From: Halobacteriovoraceae bacterium
Lineage (GTDB): Bacteria > Bdellovibrionota > Bacteriovoracia > Bacteriovoracales > Bacteriovoracaceae
Assembly: GCA_002707495.1 (NCBI GenBank)
Contig: PAMZ01000015.1
Coordinates: 1 to 64,000 of the forward strand
DNA length: 64,000 nucleotides
Reading direction: 5' to 3'
The position numbers and the translations under genes are program-made. Shown one piece after another: positions 25,035 through 34,483 of this stretch. Under the pieces are notes generated by a model. It was not told where the DNA came from. It did no database searches and saw only the letters and a list, made by a program, of their open reading frames with translations. Each line of letters starts with the position of its first letter. Positions within the stretch are counted from its first letter, which is position 1.

Positions 25035-25848
25035 ATGGCTCAAGAAAAGCTTTAAGAAAATAAGCCTGCCTGATCCCTGGAGTCATAATTCCGCGAAAGG
25101 CCAGATCATAATGTCCGTCTTCTCGCTCTATACGAGTTAGCACCTCATGTTGAGCTTCAATGAGGCCGATTTTTCTATAGTCTTTAAGTTCTTTCATTAT
25201 TTTTGATGACCATGTGACATAAGCAAGATCCGACGGATAAGTTTTAAAATTATCAAATTTCTTTAAAAAGAGAACAAAGCCATCATGACTTATAATAGTC
25301 TCTGGCAATTTTCTTTTCTGGTCTCCCAGAAAAAATAAAGCCTTCAAATTTAACTTTGCTTTTAAAAGATTTTCTCGAAGATTTTGAAACTTTTTTTCAA
25401 GAGATTTCAATTCATCTCTACAGCCTTTAAGCACAGGTCTAATCCTAAGCACGAGAATATTAATCACTTCAAAAGGATCTTGATCTCGAGAATCTATCTC
25501 GATGTAATCTTTATGCTCAGTTTTTTTTAAAAGGTATTCAAACTCTCTACTCTTATCAAAGATGATGAGAGAGTCTTTATAATCTCTAAAGACATGAGGA
25601 GATAAAAAAAGTCCTCCCGCCAAGACCTTTTTTTTAAAAGGCTTCTCCAGAGGATGAAATTTTGAAATAGCTTTAAGCTTTGGATCATCTAATAAGTTCA
25701 TCTCTTCTATAAGATGTGTCATCGGACCTGAAAGAGATACAACCTCTTTATCTAGACGACATTTTGCAAAGACTTGCTGCCCTTGAAAGCCTAAAAAAAG
25801 AAGACCGATTAAAAAATGCCTAGCCCTCATGATCATCCATGCACTCAT
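25006..25848 (-). CDS. Exported protein, candidate TroA/BtuF-like binding protein
   Basis: 280 aa with a signal peptide ending at VFA. The mature part begins VVSLSGPMTHLIEEMNLLDDPKLKAIS, a pattern like the first strand and helix of BtuF/FhuD-type binding proteins (RVVSLSP...). A long backbone-like helix (about 145-165) follows, then a second alpha/beta half and a GIRQAYFLKAFLEPF ending. So it may be the missing binding protein for the FecCD-type permease/ATPase 1.1 kb away. Similarity is by eye only. The start is one of three close ATGs (25848, 25836, 25830) within the rnhA end. Confidence 0.55.
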   Translation of the reverse strand: MSAWMIMRARHFLIGLLFLGFQGQQVFAKCRLDKEVVSLSGPMTHLIEEMNLLDDPKLKAISKFHPLEKPFKKKVLAGGLFLSPHVFRDYKDSLIIFDKSREFEYLLKKTEHKDYIEIDSRDQDPFEVINILVLRIRPVLKGCRDELKSLEKKFQNLRENLLKAKLNLKALFFLGDQKRKLPETIISHDGFVLFLKKFDNFKTYPSDLAYVTWSSKIMKELKDYRKIGLIEAQHEVLTRIEREDGHYDLAFRGIMTPGIRQAYFLKAFLEPFILSSSDEQ

Positions 25849-26446
25849 TAGCTAGTTGATCGGCTCTTTCATTTTGAGGGTGACCTGCATGTCCCTTAAC
25901 CCATAAAAACTTGGCTTTAGTTTTTAAGGCCAGCTCATCCAGTTTCTGCCAATACTCTAAATTCTCGGGAGCCTTTTTATCCGCTTTTCTCCAGCCTCGA
26001 CTCTTCCAGCCGGACACCCAAGAGTTAATTCCATCAACCACATACTTAGAGTCTGTATAAACAAAAATTTCCTGTTCACTAGCACTCGATAGGGCAAACT
26101 CTAATGCGCTTATTGCACCTTGAAGCTCCATTCGATTATTGGTGGTATGTTCAAAAAACTCAGCTTGCTCAAAAACGATATCTCCGCTTGCATTTTGTAC
26201 CAAAAATCCATAGGCTCCTGGACCGGGATTCCCTCTACAGCCACCGTCACTAAAAAGTGCGATTGCTTTAGAGTTTCGTTCAAGCTCCTTTGGAATGGGA
26301 AACCTATCAGTTGATTCCTCACTCAATTTTGGTTCTTGATAATTATCTAATTCTTTTTTTAATATCTTAATGGCGTTTTGAGCCGCATCAGAGGTTAAAA
26401 ACTTCGATACATCCTTGAGCCTAGACTTCAAAAGTGATTTTTTCAT
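25820..26446 (-). CDS. rnhA: Ribonuclease HI with N-terminal extension
   Basis: 208 aa from ATG 26446 (a TTG at 26455 is less likely). The catalytic core from about residue 60 has SDGGCRGNPG (Asp), NRMELQGA (Glu), YTDSKYV (Asp) and NERADQLA (Asp), plus the VKGHAGHPQNE loop; it cleaves RNA in RNA:DNA hybrids. The first 55-60 residues are Lys-rich helices with no HBD-type motif that I can see, making the protein longer than the usual 150. The 3' end overlaps the next minus-strand gene by 29 bp. Confidence 0.93.
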   Translation of the reverse strand: MKKSLLKSRLKDVSKFLTSDAAQNAIKILKKELDNYQEPKLSEESTDRFPIPKELERNSKAIALFSDGGCRGNPGPGAYGFLVQNASGDIVFEQAEFFEHTTNNRMELQGAISALEFALSSASEQEIFVYTDSKYVVDGINSWVSGWKSRGWRKADKKAPENLEYWQKLDELALKTKAKFLWVKGHAGHPQNERADQLANECMDDHEG

Positions 26447-26594
26447 ACTTAGCAAAGTATCGCTTTTTCAAATACTTGTGAAGTGAGTTCTCGAGGCTCT
26501 CTGCACTGCAACAAAACAGAGAGAAAGAGCTTTTCAAAATTCCTAATTTTTTATAAAGTCGCTGCTAATCAAACCATTGAAATCAGAGGTTATA

Positions 26595-27092
26595 TTGGAC
26601 TTAAACTATTCAATCAAGGTTTATAAGCAATATTTTAATTTTGCTTCTTCTCACTTTCTCATTTTTGAAGATGGGACAAGGGAGCCTCTTCACGGACATA
26701 ATTATCGTGTGATGTTAAAAGGTGAAGTCAGTGAACTAAAATCTGATATGGTTTTTGATTTTCTTGATATCAAACCCATAGTTCGAGAGGTCTGTGATTC
26801 ACTTGATCACAAACTCCTACTTCCAAAGCAAAACCCTCGACTCAAAATATTTGAAGAAGAAAATAACTTTGTCATCATCCCTCCTTGTGAGTCTAAATTT
26901 AGTATTCCAAAGCAGGATGTTTTACTACTACCCATTTTAAATACAAGTGCTGAGAGATTGGCTGTTTATCTCTGTGATGAGATTCGAAGACTTACATATG
27001 AGCGTTTCCAATTTAAATTTCAACATTTAGAAATTGAAGTTGAAGAAACTCCCGGTCAGTCGGCTATTTATGTACATAAGGAAGAACTATGA
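26595..27092 (+). CDS. 6-pyruvoyl-tetrahydropterin synthase / QueD family protein
   Basis: About 165 aa. Zinc-binding histidines are in SSHFL and HGHNY, with LDHKLL and TSAERLAVYL and a final EETPGQSAIY, all typical of the PTPS/QueD fold. The product may be a queuosine or folate-type pterin precursor. No ATG lies near the start: TTG 26577 lacks a ribosome site, while TTG 26595 has AGAGG five bases upstream and is preferred. It overlaps the M14 gene by ATGA. Confidence 0.85.
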   Translation: MDLNYSIKVYKQYFNFASSHFLIFEDGTREPLHGHNYRVMLKGEVSELKSDMVFDFLDIKPIVREVCDSLDHKLLLPKQNPRLKIFEEENNFVIIPPCESKFSIPKQDVLLLPILNTSAERLAVYLCDEIRRLTYERFQFKFQHLEIEVEETPGQSAIYVHKEEL

Positions 27093-27775
27093 TTTTCTCT
27101 GAACTCCCAAGTGGTAAAAGCGTTGAAGGGAATGAAATAGAAGTATTTAAGTCTGATGTTTCAGGAGATAAGTATGTCTACCTCATGGCCGGAACTCATG
27201 GAGACGAAGTCGAGGGCGTTTTTGTCCTTCAGAAATTATTTGAATGGCTCAAAGAGGACCACTCACTTAAAGATATTCCCTTAATTGTTCTTCCCATCCT
27301 TAATCCAGATGGATACAGGATGGCATCAAGAGTCAATAGCCAAGGTGTTGATCTAAACAGAAACTATCCAACAGAAGATTGGTCAGGAGAATATACACAA
27401 GACAAATATAATCCTGGCTCAGGTCCCTTAAGTGAACCTGAAAATGTTTTTCTGGATAAACTCTTTCACAAGTACAATCCCGGTGTAATCCTCTCCTTTC
27501 ACTCCTGGAAACCCATATTAAACTTTAATGGAGATGCCCAAGATATTGCGGATTATCTCTCAAGCTATAATCAATACCCAGTAGCTGGAAATATAGGTTA
27601 CCCGACCCCAGGTAGCTTAGGCACCTACGCTCCTGAGAAATACGGAAGCCCCGTCCTTACTTTTGAATGTCCAGTCTTGAAAGATGACCTCACTCTTCAA
27701 AATATCTGGGATGCAAATGAAAAAGGACTCAAAAGCTTAATGCAATCTGATCTCTTACTTAAAAAACTATCATGA
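27089..27775 (+). CDS. M14-family zinc carboxypeptidase (MpaA-like)
   Basis: 228 aa, no signal peptide, hence cytoplasmic. Zinc ligands are His and Glu of THGDEVEG (near residue 37) and His of SFHSW (near 137). Substrate-binding NPDGYRMASRVNSQGVDLNRNYP is typical, and the catalytic Glu is in LTFECP (near 191). Size and motifs resemble MpaA, which trims murein peptides, though the substrate is not proven. The start overlaps the QueD-like stop, and its stop overlaps the plsC start, both by ATGA. Confidence 0.88.
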   Translation: MIFSELPSGKSVEGNEIEVFKSDVSGDKYVYLMAGTHGDEVEGVFVLQKLFEWLKEDHSLKDIPLIVLPILNPDGYRMASRVNSQGVDLNRNYPTEDWSGEYTQDKYNPGSGPLSEPENVFLDKLFHKYNPGVILSFHSWKPILNFNGDAQDIADYLSSYNQYPVAGNIGYPTPGSLGTYAPEKYGSPVLTFECPVLKDDLTLQNIWDANEKGLKSLMQSDLLLKKLS

Positions 27776-28536
27776 AGCTTTTTCACTACTTATTTCAACC
27801 ATTTGTTTATATTTGGTTTGCCACACTCATTATATTTTTTGCCTTACCAGTCGTCATTTTTGTCCTTCCCTTTGGAACAGAAACAAGATTTAAAGTCACT
27901 TCACAAATGTGGGTTAGATTCTATCGAATAATGCTTAAGACTGTGTTTTTTACCAATTTACTGACGATTGACCGAAGAGACGAAGAAAGTAAAAAGAAAA
28001 TCTCTCCTCCTGGTCTTTATATCGCTAACCATCAAAGCTTTGGAGATATTCCGATTATTTTTTCCAAAATTATCATGGCACCTATTATGAAAAAACAGGT
28101 TTTATATGTTCCTATCCTTGGGCTTCTCGCCTATGCATCAGGGGCCATTGTTGTCGATCGAAAAAGTAAGGACTCTCGTAAAAAAGTTTTTGAAATTTCT
28201 AAGAAAGAACTCACCAGTAATAGACGACAATTGCAGTACTACCCAGAGGGAACAAGAAGAAAGGATGGTGGTATAGGCCCTAAGCCATTTGATCAAATAA
28301 AAACAGCTTTAATTGATATAGCTTTTGAATACAACGTGCCTGTATATCCTGTCAGTATTTATGGAACTCCGGAAGTTGTAAATGGAGGACTCGTCATTCC
28401 TGGAAGAAAAACAGGAATTATTTTACATGAAGCGATTCTTGCTCATGAGTTTGCAGACCAAAACAGCTTCGCCAAAGCAGCTTGGGATAAAGTAACTGAA
28501 GGTTATTTTGAACTAGATCGGAAAATTAATTCTTGA
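27772..28536 (+). CDS. plsC: 1-acyl-sn-glycerol-3-phosphate acyltransferase
   Basis: 254 aa. It adds the second acyl chain to make phosphatidic acid. The N-terminal membrane helix (about 12-35) anchors it to the inner membrane. The catalytic HX4D is NHQSFGD (near 86), and the substrate motif is PEGTRRKDGG. It is third in an ATGA-coupled set. The end overlaps truB (opposite strand) by 24 bp. Confidence 0.92.
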   Translation: MKLFHYLFQPFVYIWFATLIIFFALPVVIFVLPFGTETRFKVTSQMWVRFYRIMLKTVFFTNLLTIDRRDEESKKKISPPGLYIANHQSFGDIPIIFSKIIMAPIMKKQVLYVPILGLLAYASGAIVVDRKSKDSRKKVFEISKKELTSNRRQLQYYPEGTRRKDGGIGPKPFDQIKTALIDIAFEYNVPVYPVSIYGTPEVVNGGLVIPGRKTGIILHEAILAHEFADQNSFAKAAWDKVTEGYFELDRKINS

Positions 28537-29439
28537 AATAAGTTTATCATCTTTCATTTCTGCCAATCCGATTATTCTTTCAGATTTTTGTCTCACCCAA
28601 AAAGGTTTAGAAAAGATTTTTTCCCCTTCACCTTCTAGTTGATCTTTTCTCAATTGAACACCATTTAAAAACAGTTTTGATTTTTCGTCATTAAGGTATA
28701 GAGAATTAAAACTTAGTACCTCATCAATTTCTAGGCGTAAAAAATCACCACTCGGCTCAGACTCCATGGCATTTGAAAGATTACTTCCTCCCACTTTCTC
28801 TCGGGTCAACCCCTCAAGCATGCCAATTGTTCCGAGCTCTATTGCACAATCTCGAAAAAGAGTTCGAATATACGTTCCTGAGCTTACTTGATAGCGAATC
28901 CAAAGGTTGGGAAAGTCATACTTAACAACTTCGAGAGAGTGGACTTCACGCCTCACATCAACTTTTTTGATTTCAACTCCCTCTCTCGCCCATTGATGCA
29001 GTGGTTTTCCTTGAAATTTAGCCGCAGAAAACTTGTGAGGGGCCTGCCAATACTCACCAAGAAATTTGGCTTCTAGCTTTTCTTGGATAAAAGGTATTTC
29101 AAATTTTGAAATAACTTCACTGAGGTAGGGTGCCTCATCTTTCTGAGTTACTTCTCCGTCAGGGTCTCCCGTGTCTGTCTCAACTCCTAAAACACCTTTT
29201 GCAAGATAAGTCTTAGGAAGATATTCATGTATATAGTCATTAAGCCTTTGGGCCCCGGCCACACCTAACATCAAAACTCCATCTGCAAACGGATCTAATG
29301 TGCCAAAGTGTCCTACTTTGCCACAGCTTTTTAAGACTGGCTTCCACTTACGAATTATATCGTAAGACGTAATACCAGCAGGCTTGTTAATATTGATAAT
29401 AAATGGTCTAGGCGTCTTCTTCGTCTGACTCACCAGCAA
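28513..29439 (-). CDS. truB: tRNA pseudouridine-55 synthase
   Basis: 308 aa. The catalytic Asp lies in the HFGTLDPFADGVL motif, which starts near residue 41, preceded by NKPAGITSYD. The KTYLAKGVLGVETDTGD and SGTYIRTLFRD segments are also standard. It modifies U55 in the T-loop of tRNAs. The start is TTG 29439 or GTG 29433; GAGGAG lies 4-10 bases upstream, within the rbfA end. It is last in the rimP-nusA-infB-rbfA-truB unit and converges on plsC. Confidence 0.96.
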   Translation of the reverse strand: MLVSQTKKTPRPFIININKPAGITSYDIIRKWKPVLKSCGKVGHFGTLDPFADGVLMLGVAGAQRLNDYIHEYLPKTYLAKGVLGVETDTGDPDGEVTQKDEAPYLSEVISKFEIPFIQEKLEAKFLGEYWQAPHKFSAAKFQGKPLHQWAREGVEIKKVDVRREVHSLEVVKYDFPNLWIRYQVSSGTYIRTLFRDCAIELGTIGMLEGLTREKVGGSNLSNAMESEPSGDFLRLEIDEVLSFNSLYLNDEKSKLFLNGVQLRKDQLEGEGEKIFSKPFWVRQKSERIIGLAEMKDDKLISRINFPI

Positions 29440-29767
29440 GAATCTCCTCTATTTTTCTCTCATCTTCAAATTGAGAGTCATAAAATAAAGCCAATTCAGG
29501 TGTGTGACGGACATTAAGTTCTTTGGCCAGGATGGATCTCAAAGCAGAGCTTACTCCTTCCATAGCTTTTTTTACGTCACCTCTTTTATTAGCATCAAAG
29601 GTGTCCCAGTAAACTTTTGCTTGAGAATAATCAGCCGTAAGTTCGACTCGCGTAATACTTGCCATAACAAGTCTTGGATCAGCTAAATCCCTTCTTAAAG
29701 AGAGATTAAGCTGATCCTTTATTTTGTCTTCAAAAATAGTTTTGTTGAAATTTTTCTTTCGTGCCAT
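29408..29767 (-). CDS. rbfA: Ribosome-binding factor A
   Basis: 119 aa. A single KH-like domain with RDLADPRLVMASITRVELT and AKVYWDTF; helps late maturation of the 30S subunit. The ATG directly follows the infB stop, so translation is coupled. An acidic tail (ESDEEDA) ends in the truB start region. Confidence 0.95.
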   Translation of the reverse strand: MARKKNFNKTIFEDKIKDQLNLSLRRDLADPRLVMASITRVELTADYSQAKVYWDTFDANKRGDVKKAMEGVSSALRSILAKELNVRHTPELALFYDSQFEDERKIEEILAGESDEEDA

Positions 29768-32383
29768 CTATAATGTAGCTTCAGGTGCATCCAACTTTCT
29801 TTGTTTCTCTTCTAGAAGATAAGCTTCAATCAGATCTGCACTTTTTATATCGTTATAACCTTCTAAGGCCATACCACATTCATAACCACTAGAGACTTCT
29901 TTAACTTCATCTTTAAATCTCTTTAAAGTTGAAAGTTTACCATCGTACATGATCTTCCCATCACGCAGAAGTCTGATATTGCATCCTCTCTCAATCTTCC
30001 CGTCGATAACACCACATCCAGCGATAGTTCCAACCTTTGGAATATTGAATGTCTCTTTAACTTCCGCACGTCCGATATATTTCTCAACGGCTTCAGGAGA
30101 TAACATCCCTTCAAGGGCCTTAGTCACATCGTCAATTAACTCATAGATAATACTATAAGTTCTAATTTCAATTCCTTTCTCTTCAGAAAGTTTACGAGCA
30201 GAAGTTACCGGACGCATATTAAAGCCAATAATATATCCATTAGCGTTGGCTGCCATCACAACATCATTATCAGTTATGGCACCTACTCCACCAGATATAA
30301 CATCTACTCCGACTTCATTATTTCCAAGCGGCTCAATGGCCTCTTTTATGGCTTCATAAGACCCCTGAACATCCGCCCTGATAACAAGATTAAGAATTTT
30401 CTTTTCTCCAGACTGAACATCAGCATTGGCAAAGAAATCTTCAAGACTTGCAACTTTTGGAGCTTCAACATTTTGAAGTGCTTTTCTTTCTGAAGCACGA
30501 TTTTCAACTATCTTTTTAGCCTCACGCTCATTTTTTACCACATTAAGGATATCACCTGGGTTTGGTGGATCATTAAGTCCAAGTATCTGAACAGGAATCG
30601 ATGGACCCGCGGACTTTACGTCTTTACCTGTAGTAGACATAAGTGATCTGGCTCTACCATATTTCTCACCACAAACGACGGCATCACCTTTTGAAAGTGT
30701 TCCCTTTTGAACCAAAACCGTAGCGACAGGTCCACGACCAACCTCAATTTTAGATTCGATGATCACACCTTCAGCTTTTCCTTTTGGAGATTCATGTAGA
30801 TCCATAATCTCAGCTTGAAGCTTTACTGTTTCAAGTAGATCATCGATCCCATCGCCATTAAGTGCTGATACTTCAGCAAATAATGTCGTTCCTCCCCATT
30901 CTTCAGGGATAAGCTCAAACTCGGTAAGTTCCTGCTTTATTCTCTCTGGATTTGCGCCTTCTTTATCCATCTTGTTAATAGCAACTATAATGGGACATTC
31001 AGCATTTTTAGCATATTTAATAGACTCTTTGGTCTGAGGCATAACTCCATCATCCGCAGCGACAACTAAGATCACAATATCAGTGACATTAGCTCCACGT
31101 TGGCGCATAGATCCAAAAGCCGCGTGCCCAGGAGTATCAAGAAAAGTTAGAGTCGCATCATCGACTTGTACAGAATAAGCACCAATGTGCTGAGTAATTC
31201 CCCCAGCTTCTCCGTCAGTCACTTTCGTATTTCGAATATGGTCTAGAAGCGTTGTTTTACCGTGATCAACATGCCCCATGACGGTGATTATTGGGTTTCT
31301 AAGAGGAAGACTTGCTTTATCTTTTTTAGCTTTTTCATCTCTTAAGAACTCTTCTTCATTGAATGCCTTATTTTCAACTCTATAATCATAAAGTGCGGCA
31401 ATCTCGGTTGCTAACTGAACACCGATATAATCATCTTTTTTAACCAACAATCCTAAATCAAGACATTCATTTTGAAATTTTTCAAACTTCTGGCTTAATT
31501 TTTGAGCTAGATCGGCAGCTGTGACAACATCATATATATTTACCACTCTTTTAGAGTCTTTTACCTCTGTAATTTCAGTCTGCTTCGTGGCTCCGGTGTA
31601 AACTTTCTTTCTTCGAATAGGAGTATAAATAGACCTTCCCACTAAAGTTGAAGCTAGTTTCATTTCCTCTTCAGCTCTAACTTGAGTGATATCTTTAGTC
31701 TTAGCTGCACCTTTTTTAGAAACAATTGCTGCAAGGTCTCCCATCCGTTTTTTATTGGCACCGGCTCTGTCGTCAGAGCTTTGACTTGGATCAGGAACTG
31801 AGGCTCTAGCATCATCGGCCGGCCCTTTCTTAGCTTCTTTTTTCTCTTTAGGTGGTTGGTCAGGAACTGAAATAGGAGTAAAAGAATGCATTTTCTCTCG
31901 ATACACATCACTAGAATCTTTATCTGATTCTGAAGTCTTCTCTTCTTTTTTTCCTTCCGCACGACGTTTGACGACAACTTTCTTTTTAGGAGCTTCCTCA
32001 ACGATCTCTAAACCTCTAACCGCTGGCTCTTCGTCAAGAGTGACTTCTTCCACTTGAGGAGCTGCCGCGATTTCTTCAACCGGTTTGGCCTCTTCAACTT
32101 CCTCAGTTTTTTCGTCTTCAGCCTTCTTCTTGACGACTTTTTTCTTCACAACTTTTTTCTTCACAACTTTTTTCTTAGTTGCCTTTTTAGCTGTCTTCTT
32201 CTTGGTGACTTTCTTTTTAGTAGGCTTTTCTTCGTCTGGAGCAAAAGCCTGTTTTGCTTGAGCTACTTCTTCATCGCTGAGCTTTACCATATGGTTACGA
32301 ACATTTAGTCCCATACCTTTGAGCTTCTCAACCAGATCAATGGCTCCAATATCGAGTTCTTTTGCTAATTCAAAAACTTTCAT
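29768..32383 (-). CDS. infB: Translation initiation factor IF-2
   Basis: 871 aa. The N-terminal IF2_N helix ([18 protein letters not shown]) is followed by a long Lys/Glu-rich linker (about 50-260), then the GTPase: GHVDHGKTT (near 367), DTPGHAAF (near 413), NKMD (near 467). Domains II-IV follow with SYEAIKEA and the C-terminal fMet-tRNA-binding barrel ending near GKIMYDGKL. It brings initiator tRNA to the 30S subunit. Middle of the classic operon, directly abutting rbfA. Confidence 0.98.
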   Translation of the reverse strand: MKVFELAKELDIGAIDLVEKLKGMGLNVRNHMVKLSDEEVAQAKQAFAPDEEKPTKKKVTKKKTAKKATKKKVVKKKVVKKKVVKKKAEDEKTEEVEEAKPVEEIAAAPQVEEVTLDEEPAVRGLEIVEEAPKKKVVVKRRAEGKKEEKTSESDKDSSDVYREKMHSFTPISVPDQPPKEKKEAKKGPADDARASVPDPSQSSDDRAGANKKRMGDLAAIVSKKGAAKTKDITQVRAEEEMKLASTLVGRSIYTPIRRKKVYTGATKQTEITEVKDSKRVVNIYDVVTAADLAQKLSQKFEKFQNECLDLGLLVKKDDYIGVQLATEIAALYDYRVENKAFNEEEFLRDEKAKKDKASLPLRNPIITVMGHVDHGKTTLLDHIRNTKVTDGEAGGITQHIGAYSVQVDDATLTFLDTPGHAAFGSMRQRGANVTDIVILVVAADDGVMPQTKESIKYAKNAECPIIVAINKMDKEGANPERIKQELTEFELIPEEWGGTTLFAEVSALNGDGIDDLLETVKLQAEIMDLHESPKGKAEGVIIESKIEVGRGPVATVLVQKGTLSKGDAVVCGEKYGRARSLMSTTGKDVKSAGPSIPVQILGLNDPPNPGDILNVVKNEREAKKIVENRASERKALQNVEAPKVASLEDFFANADVQSGEKKILNLVIRADVQGSYEAIKEAIEPLGNNEVGVDVISGGVGAITDNDVVMAANANGYIIGFNMRPVTSARKLSEEKGIEIRTYSIIYELIDDVTKALEGMLSPEAVEKYIGRAEVKETFNIPKVGTIAGCGVIDGKIERGCNIRLLRDGKIMYDGKLSTLKRFKDEVKEVSSGYECGMALEGYNDIKSADLIEAYLLEEKQRKLDAPEATL

Positions 32384-32424
32384 AGGTTCACTTTACTCCA
32401 GGTTTTTCCTATTTTTAATAATCT

Positions 32425-33843
32425 TTACTTCAATTTGAAGGCTGCCAATTCCTCACGCAGTCTTCTCTCAGCATCTGAAAATTTCTCACCGTCATCCTCA
32501 GATTTACCTGACTGGCTATCATCTGCAATCATACCTTGACGTGCAGATGGAACCGCAGAGGCAGAAATAATCTCATCTTCTTCCTCTGGTTCATTTTGAA
32601 TATCAGGATTTTCAATAGCAGCCGCAGCCGCAGCGATCATTGTTTGAGCCGCCTCATTTTCAATTTCCATAATCTTCGCAATATCTCCAACTTCACTTGC
32701 GCTTAGATCGACAACAGACATAATACCGGACTGAACGAGAACTTGAGCCGTCGCTTCGTTAACTTCGGGAAGCTGAGCAAGGTTTTCAACTGCAAGTTTA
32801 ACTTTTTCTTGAAGCTTAGACTTGGAAATAATATTTACTTTCCATCCGCTCAGCATCGCTGCAAGTCTTACGTTTTGACCTCTTCGTCCAATAGCCAATG
32901 AGAGTTGATCTTCTTCGACTATAACATCCAAGATATGTTCTTCAGAGTTCATATTAATTGATGTGATCTCACTAGGAGCAAGTGCATTTCTAACAAACAC
33001 TTCCACATCATCGTGCCACTTAACAATGTCGATTTTCTCTCCTTGAAGTTCGTTTACAATATTTTGAACTCTAGAGCCCTTCATCCCAACACAAGCTCCA
33101 ACAGGATCAATATCTCTATCAACAGTAAAGACAGCAATTTTAGCTCTATGACCTGGCTCTCTTGCAGCAGCTTTTATCTCGATAGTTCCATCTTGAATCT
33201 CAGGAACTTCGGTTTCAAAAAGCTTAACCAAAAACATAGGGGATGTTCTCGTCAAACGGATTTCAGGACCTCTATTTGTCATAACAACTTCAGACAAATA
33301 AGCTTGAACTCTATCGCCCGGCTTAAAAGTCTCCCCATAAATGATTTCTCTTCGAGTAAGAATCGCATCCGCTTTTCCTAGATCGATGATAACATTTCCT
33401 CTCTCATAACGACGAACAAGTCCTGTTACCAACTCACCTTCTCTATGTTTGAAGTCAGCGAAAAGAATTTCTCTTTCTGCATCTCTTACTTTTTGAAAAA
33501 TAATTTGCTTGGCTGTTTGAATATCAACTCTTGAGAACCTTGGGTCCTCAATTTTTATCCCTAATTGATCTCCAACGACAGCTTCTTCGTCTAGTTCTTG
33601 AGCTTGGTTAAAGTCAATTTCAACAATTGGATCCTTAACTCCATCAACGACATTTTTATATTGAAATATTTCAATCTCACCATCATCTTCATTGTATTTT
33701 GCTTCATACTCCCCCTGGATACCAAACTTTTTTCGTGCAGTGACTAAGAAGGCTTGCTCGATAGCACCAATAACAACTTCTCTTTTGATCCCACGATCTT
33801 TTCCAAGCTGCTCGATTACTTTTCCAATTTCAGAAAAATTCAC
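32425..33843 (-). CDS. nusA: Transcription termination/antitermination factor NusA
   Basis: 472 aa. N-terminal RNAP-binding domain, S1 domain (about 135-200; GLVRRYERGNVIIDLGKADA), and two KH domains (DPVGACVGMKGSRVQNI; AIGRRGQNVRLAA). Then one helix-hairpin-like repeat and an acidic tail, shorter than the two AR repeats of E. coli. The start is GTG with AAGGAG 6-7 bases upstream, 3 bp after rimP. NusA acts on pausing and intrinsic termination, which makes the terminator in this operon's leader notable. Confidence 0.97.
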   Translation of the reverse strand: MNFSEIGKVIEQLGKDRGIKREVVIGAIEQAFLVTARKKFGIQGEYEAKYNEDDGEIEIFQYKNVVDGVKDPIVEIDFNQAQELDEEAVVGDQLGIKIEDPRFSRVDIQTAKQIIFQKVRDAEREILFADFKHREGELVTGLVRRYERGNVIIDLGKADAILTRREIIYGETFKPGDRVQAYLSEVVMTNRGPEIRLTRTSPMFLVKLFETEVPEIQDGTIEIKAAAREPGHRAKIAVFTVDRDIDPVGACVGMKGSRVQNIVNELQGEKIDIVKWHDDVEVFVRNALAPSEITSINMNSEEHILDVIVEEDQLSLAIGRRGQNVRLAAMLSGWKVNIISKSKLQEKVKLAVENLAQLPEVNEATAQVLVQSGIMSVVDLSASEVGDIAKIMEIENEAAQTMIAAAAAAIENPDIQNEPEEEDEIISASAVPSARQGMIADDSQSGKSEDDGEKFSDAERRLREELAAFKLK

Positions 33844-33846
33844 ACT

Positions 33847-34380
33847 CTACTCCTTATATGGATCCACATCCGGATCTAAATTTGCTTTTTTTATCACTTC
33901 AAAAGGAATCTCTAGATCCTCTGAATCAACTTCTAGCTTTACAGCGGAAGGTAAAATACCACTAACTTTAGCTCTAAGAGAAAGTGAAGTTAATGCTCCC
34001 ATCTCTTTAAGTCTTTCTCGTAACTCACCTTCAAGTTTATGAGGGTCTAGCTTTACCAGCACTAGCTCCCCTTGGGCCCATTCAAAATGTTGAATTGACT
34101 TTAGCTCGCGATACATACCTGGAGAAGAAACCTCTAAGACAAAATCTTCCGGTATCCATGCCTCAGTCTCACAATAAGGAGTAAAGCCTCGGTCAACTTT
34201 CACACAGTCTTCTATAACTGCAGTCTTCGTTTTATCATCCATGATGAAAACTCTTAGAGTTGAAGAACCACTGACATATTCCATGTCATAGAGTTTATAA
34301 CCGCATTCCAATTCGACAATCTTCTTTGTAAGATCGAAAAATTGTTGTTCGGTACCTGTTCTTTTTCTTGAAACCTCCAA
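33847..34380 (-). CDS. rimP: Ribosome maturation factor RimP
   Basis: 177 aa, a little longer than usual. YKLYDMEYVSGSSTLRVFIMDD and EVSSPGMYRELKS are the standard N-terminal domain motifs, and an Sm-like C-terminal domain follows. It is needed for 30S maturation. No ATG is available; TTG 34380 with GGGGT upstream is the best start. First gene of the operon, preceded by a terminator hairpin. Confidence 0.93.
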   Translation of the reverse strand: MEVSRKRTGTEQQFFDLTKKIVELECGYKLYDMEYVSGSSTLRVFIMDDKTKTAVIEDCVKVDRGFTPYCETEAWIPEDFVLEVSSPGMYRELKSIQHFEWAQGELVLVKLDPHKLEGELRERLKEMGALTSLSLRAKVSGILPSAVKLEVDSEDLEIPFEVIKKANLDPDVDPYKE

Positions 34381-34394
34381 GAATTGACCCCAAT

Positions 34395-34423
34395 AAAAAA
34401 AAAGGGCCGGAAAATTCCCACCC
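34395..34423 (-). terminator. Intrinsic terminator in the rimP-nusA leader (candidate attenuator)
   Basis: On the minus strand GGGTGGGAA (34423-34415) pairs with TTCCGGCCC (34412-34404), with one mismatch and one wobble. Nine U residues follow (A-run 34403-34395). It ends only 14 bp before the rimP start, so any transcript reaching rimP must read through it. Confidence 0.8.
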
Positions 34424-34452
34424 TAAAGATAACAACTTAATAACAGGTGTCT

Positions 34453-34481
34453 TATATAACAATCTGTTTGTCATTTGACAA
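34453..34481 (-). promoter_or_regulatory. Promoter for the rimP-nusA-infB operon, with palindrome
   Basis: Minus-strand -35 TTGTCA (34481-34476), 17-bp spacer, -10 TATATA (34458-34453); start expected near 34446. The -35 lies in an inverted repeat TTGTCA-TT-TGACAA (34468-34481), which could be an operator. Confidence 0.65.
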
Positions 34482-34483
34482 GT

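Noticed and set aside
31660-32308. Two long frames inside the infB N-terminal linker
   Set aside because: They are by-products of Lys/Glu low-complexity codons; IF-2 is intact in the main frame.
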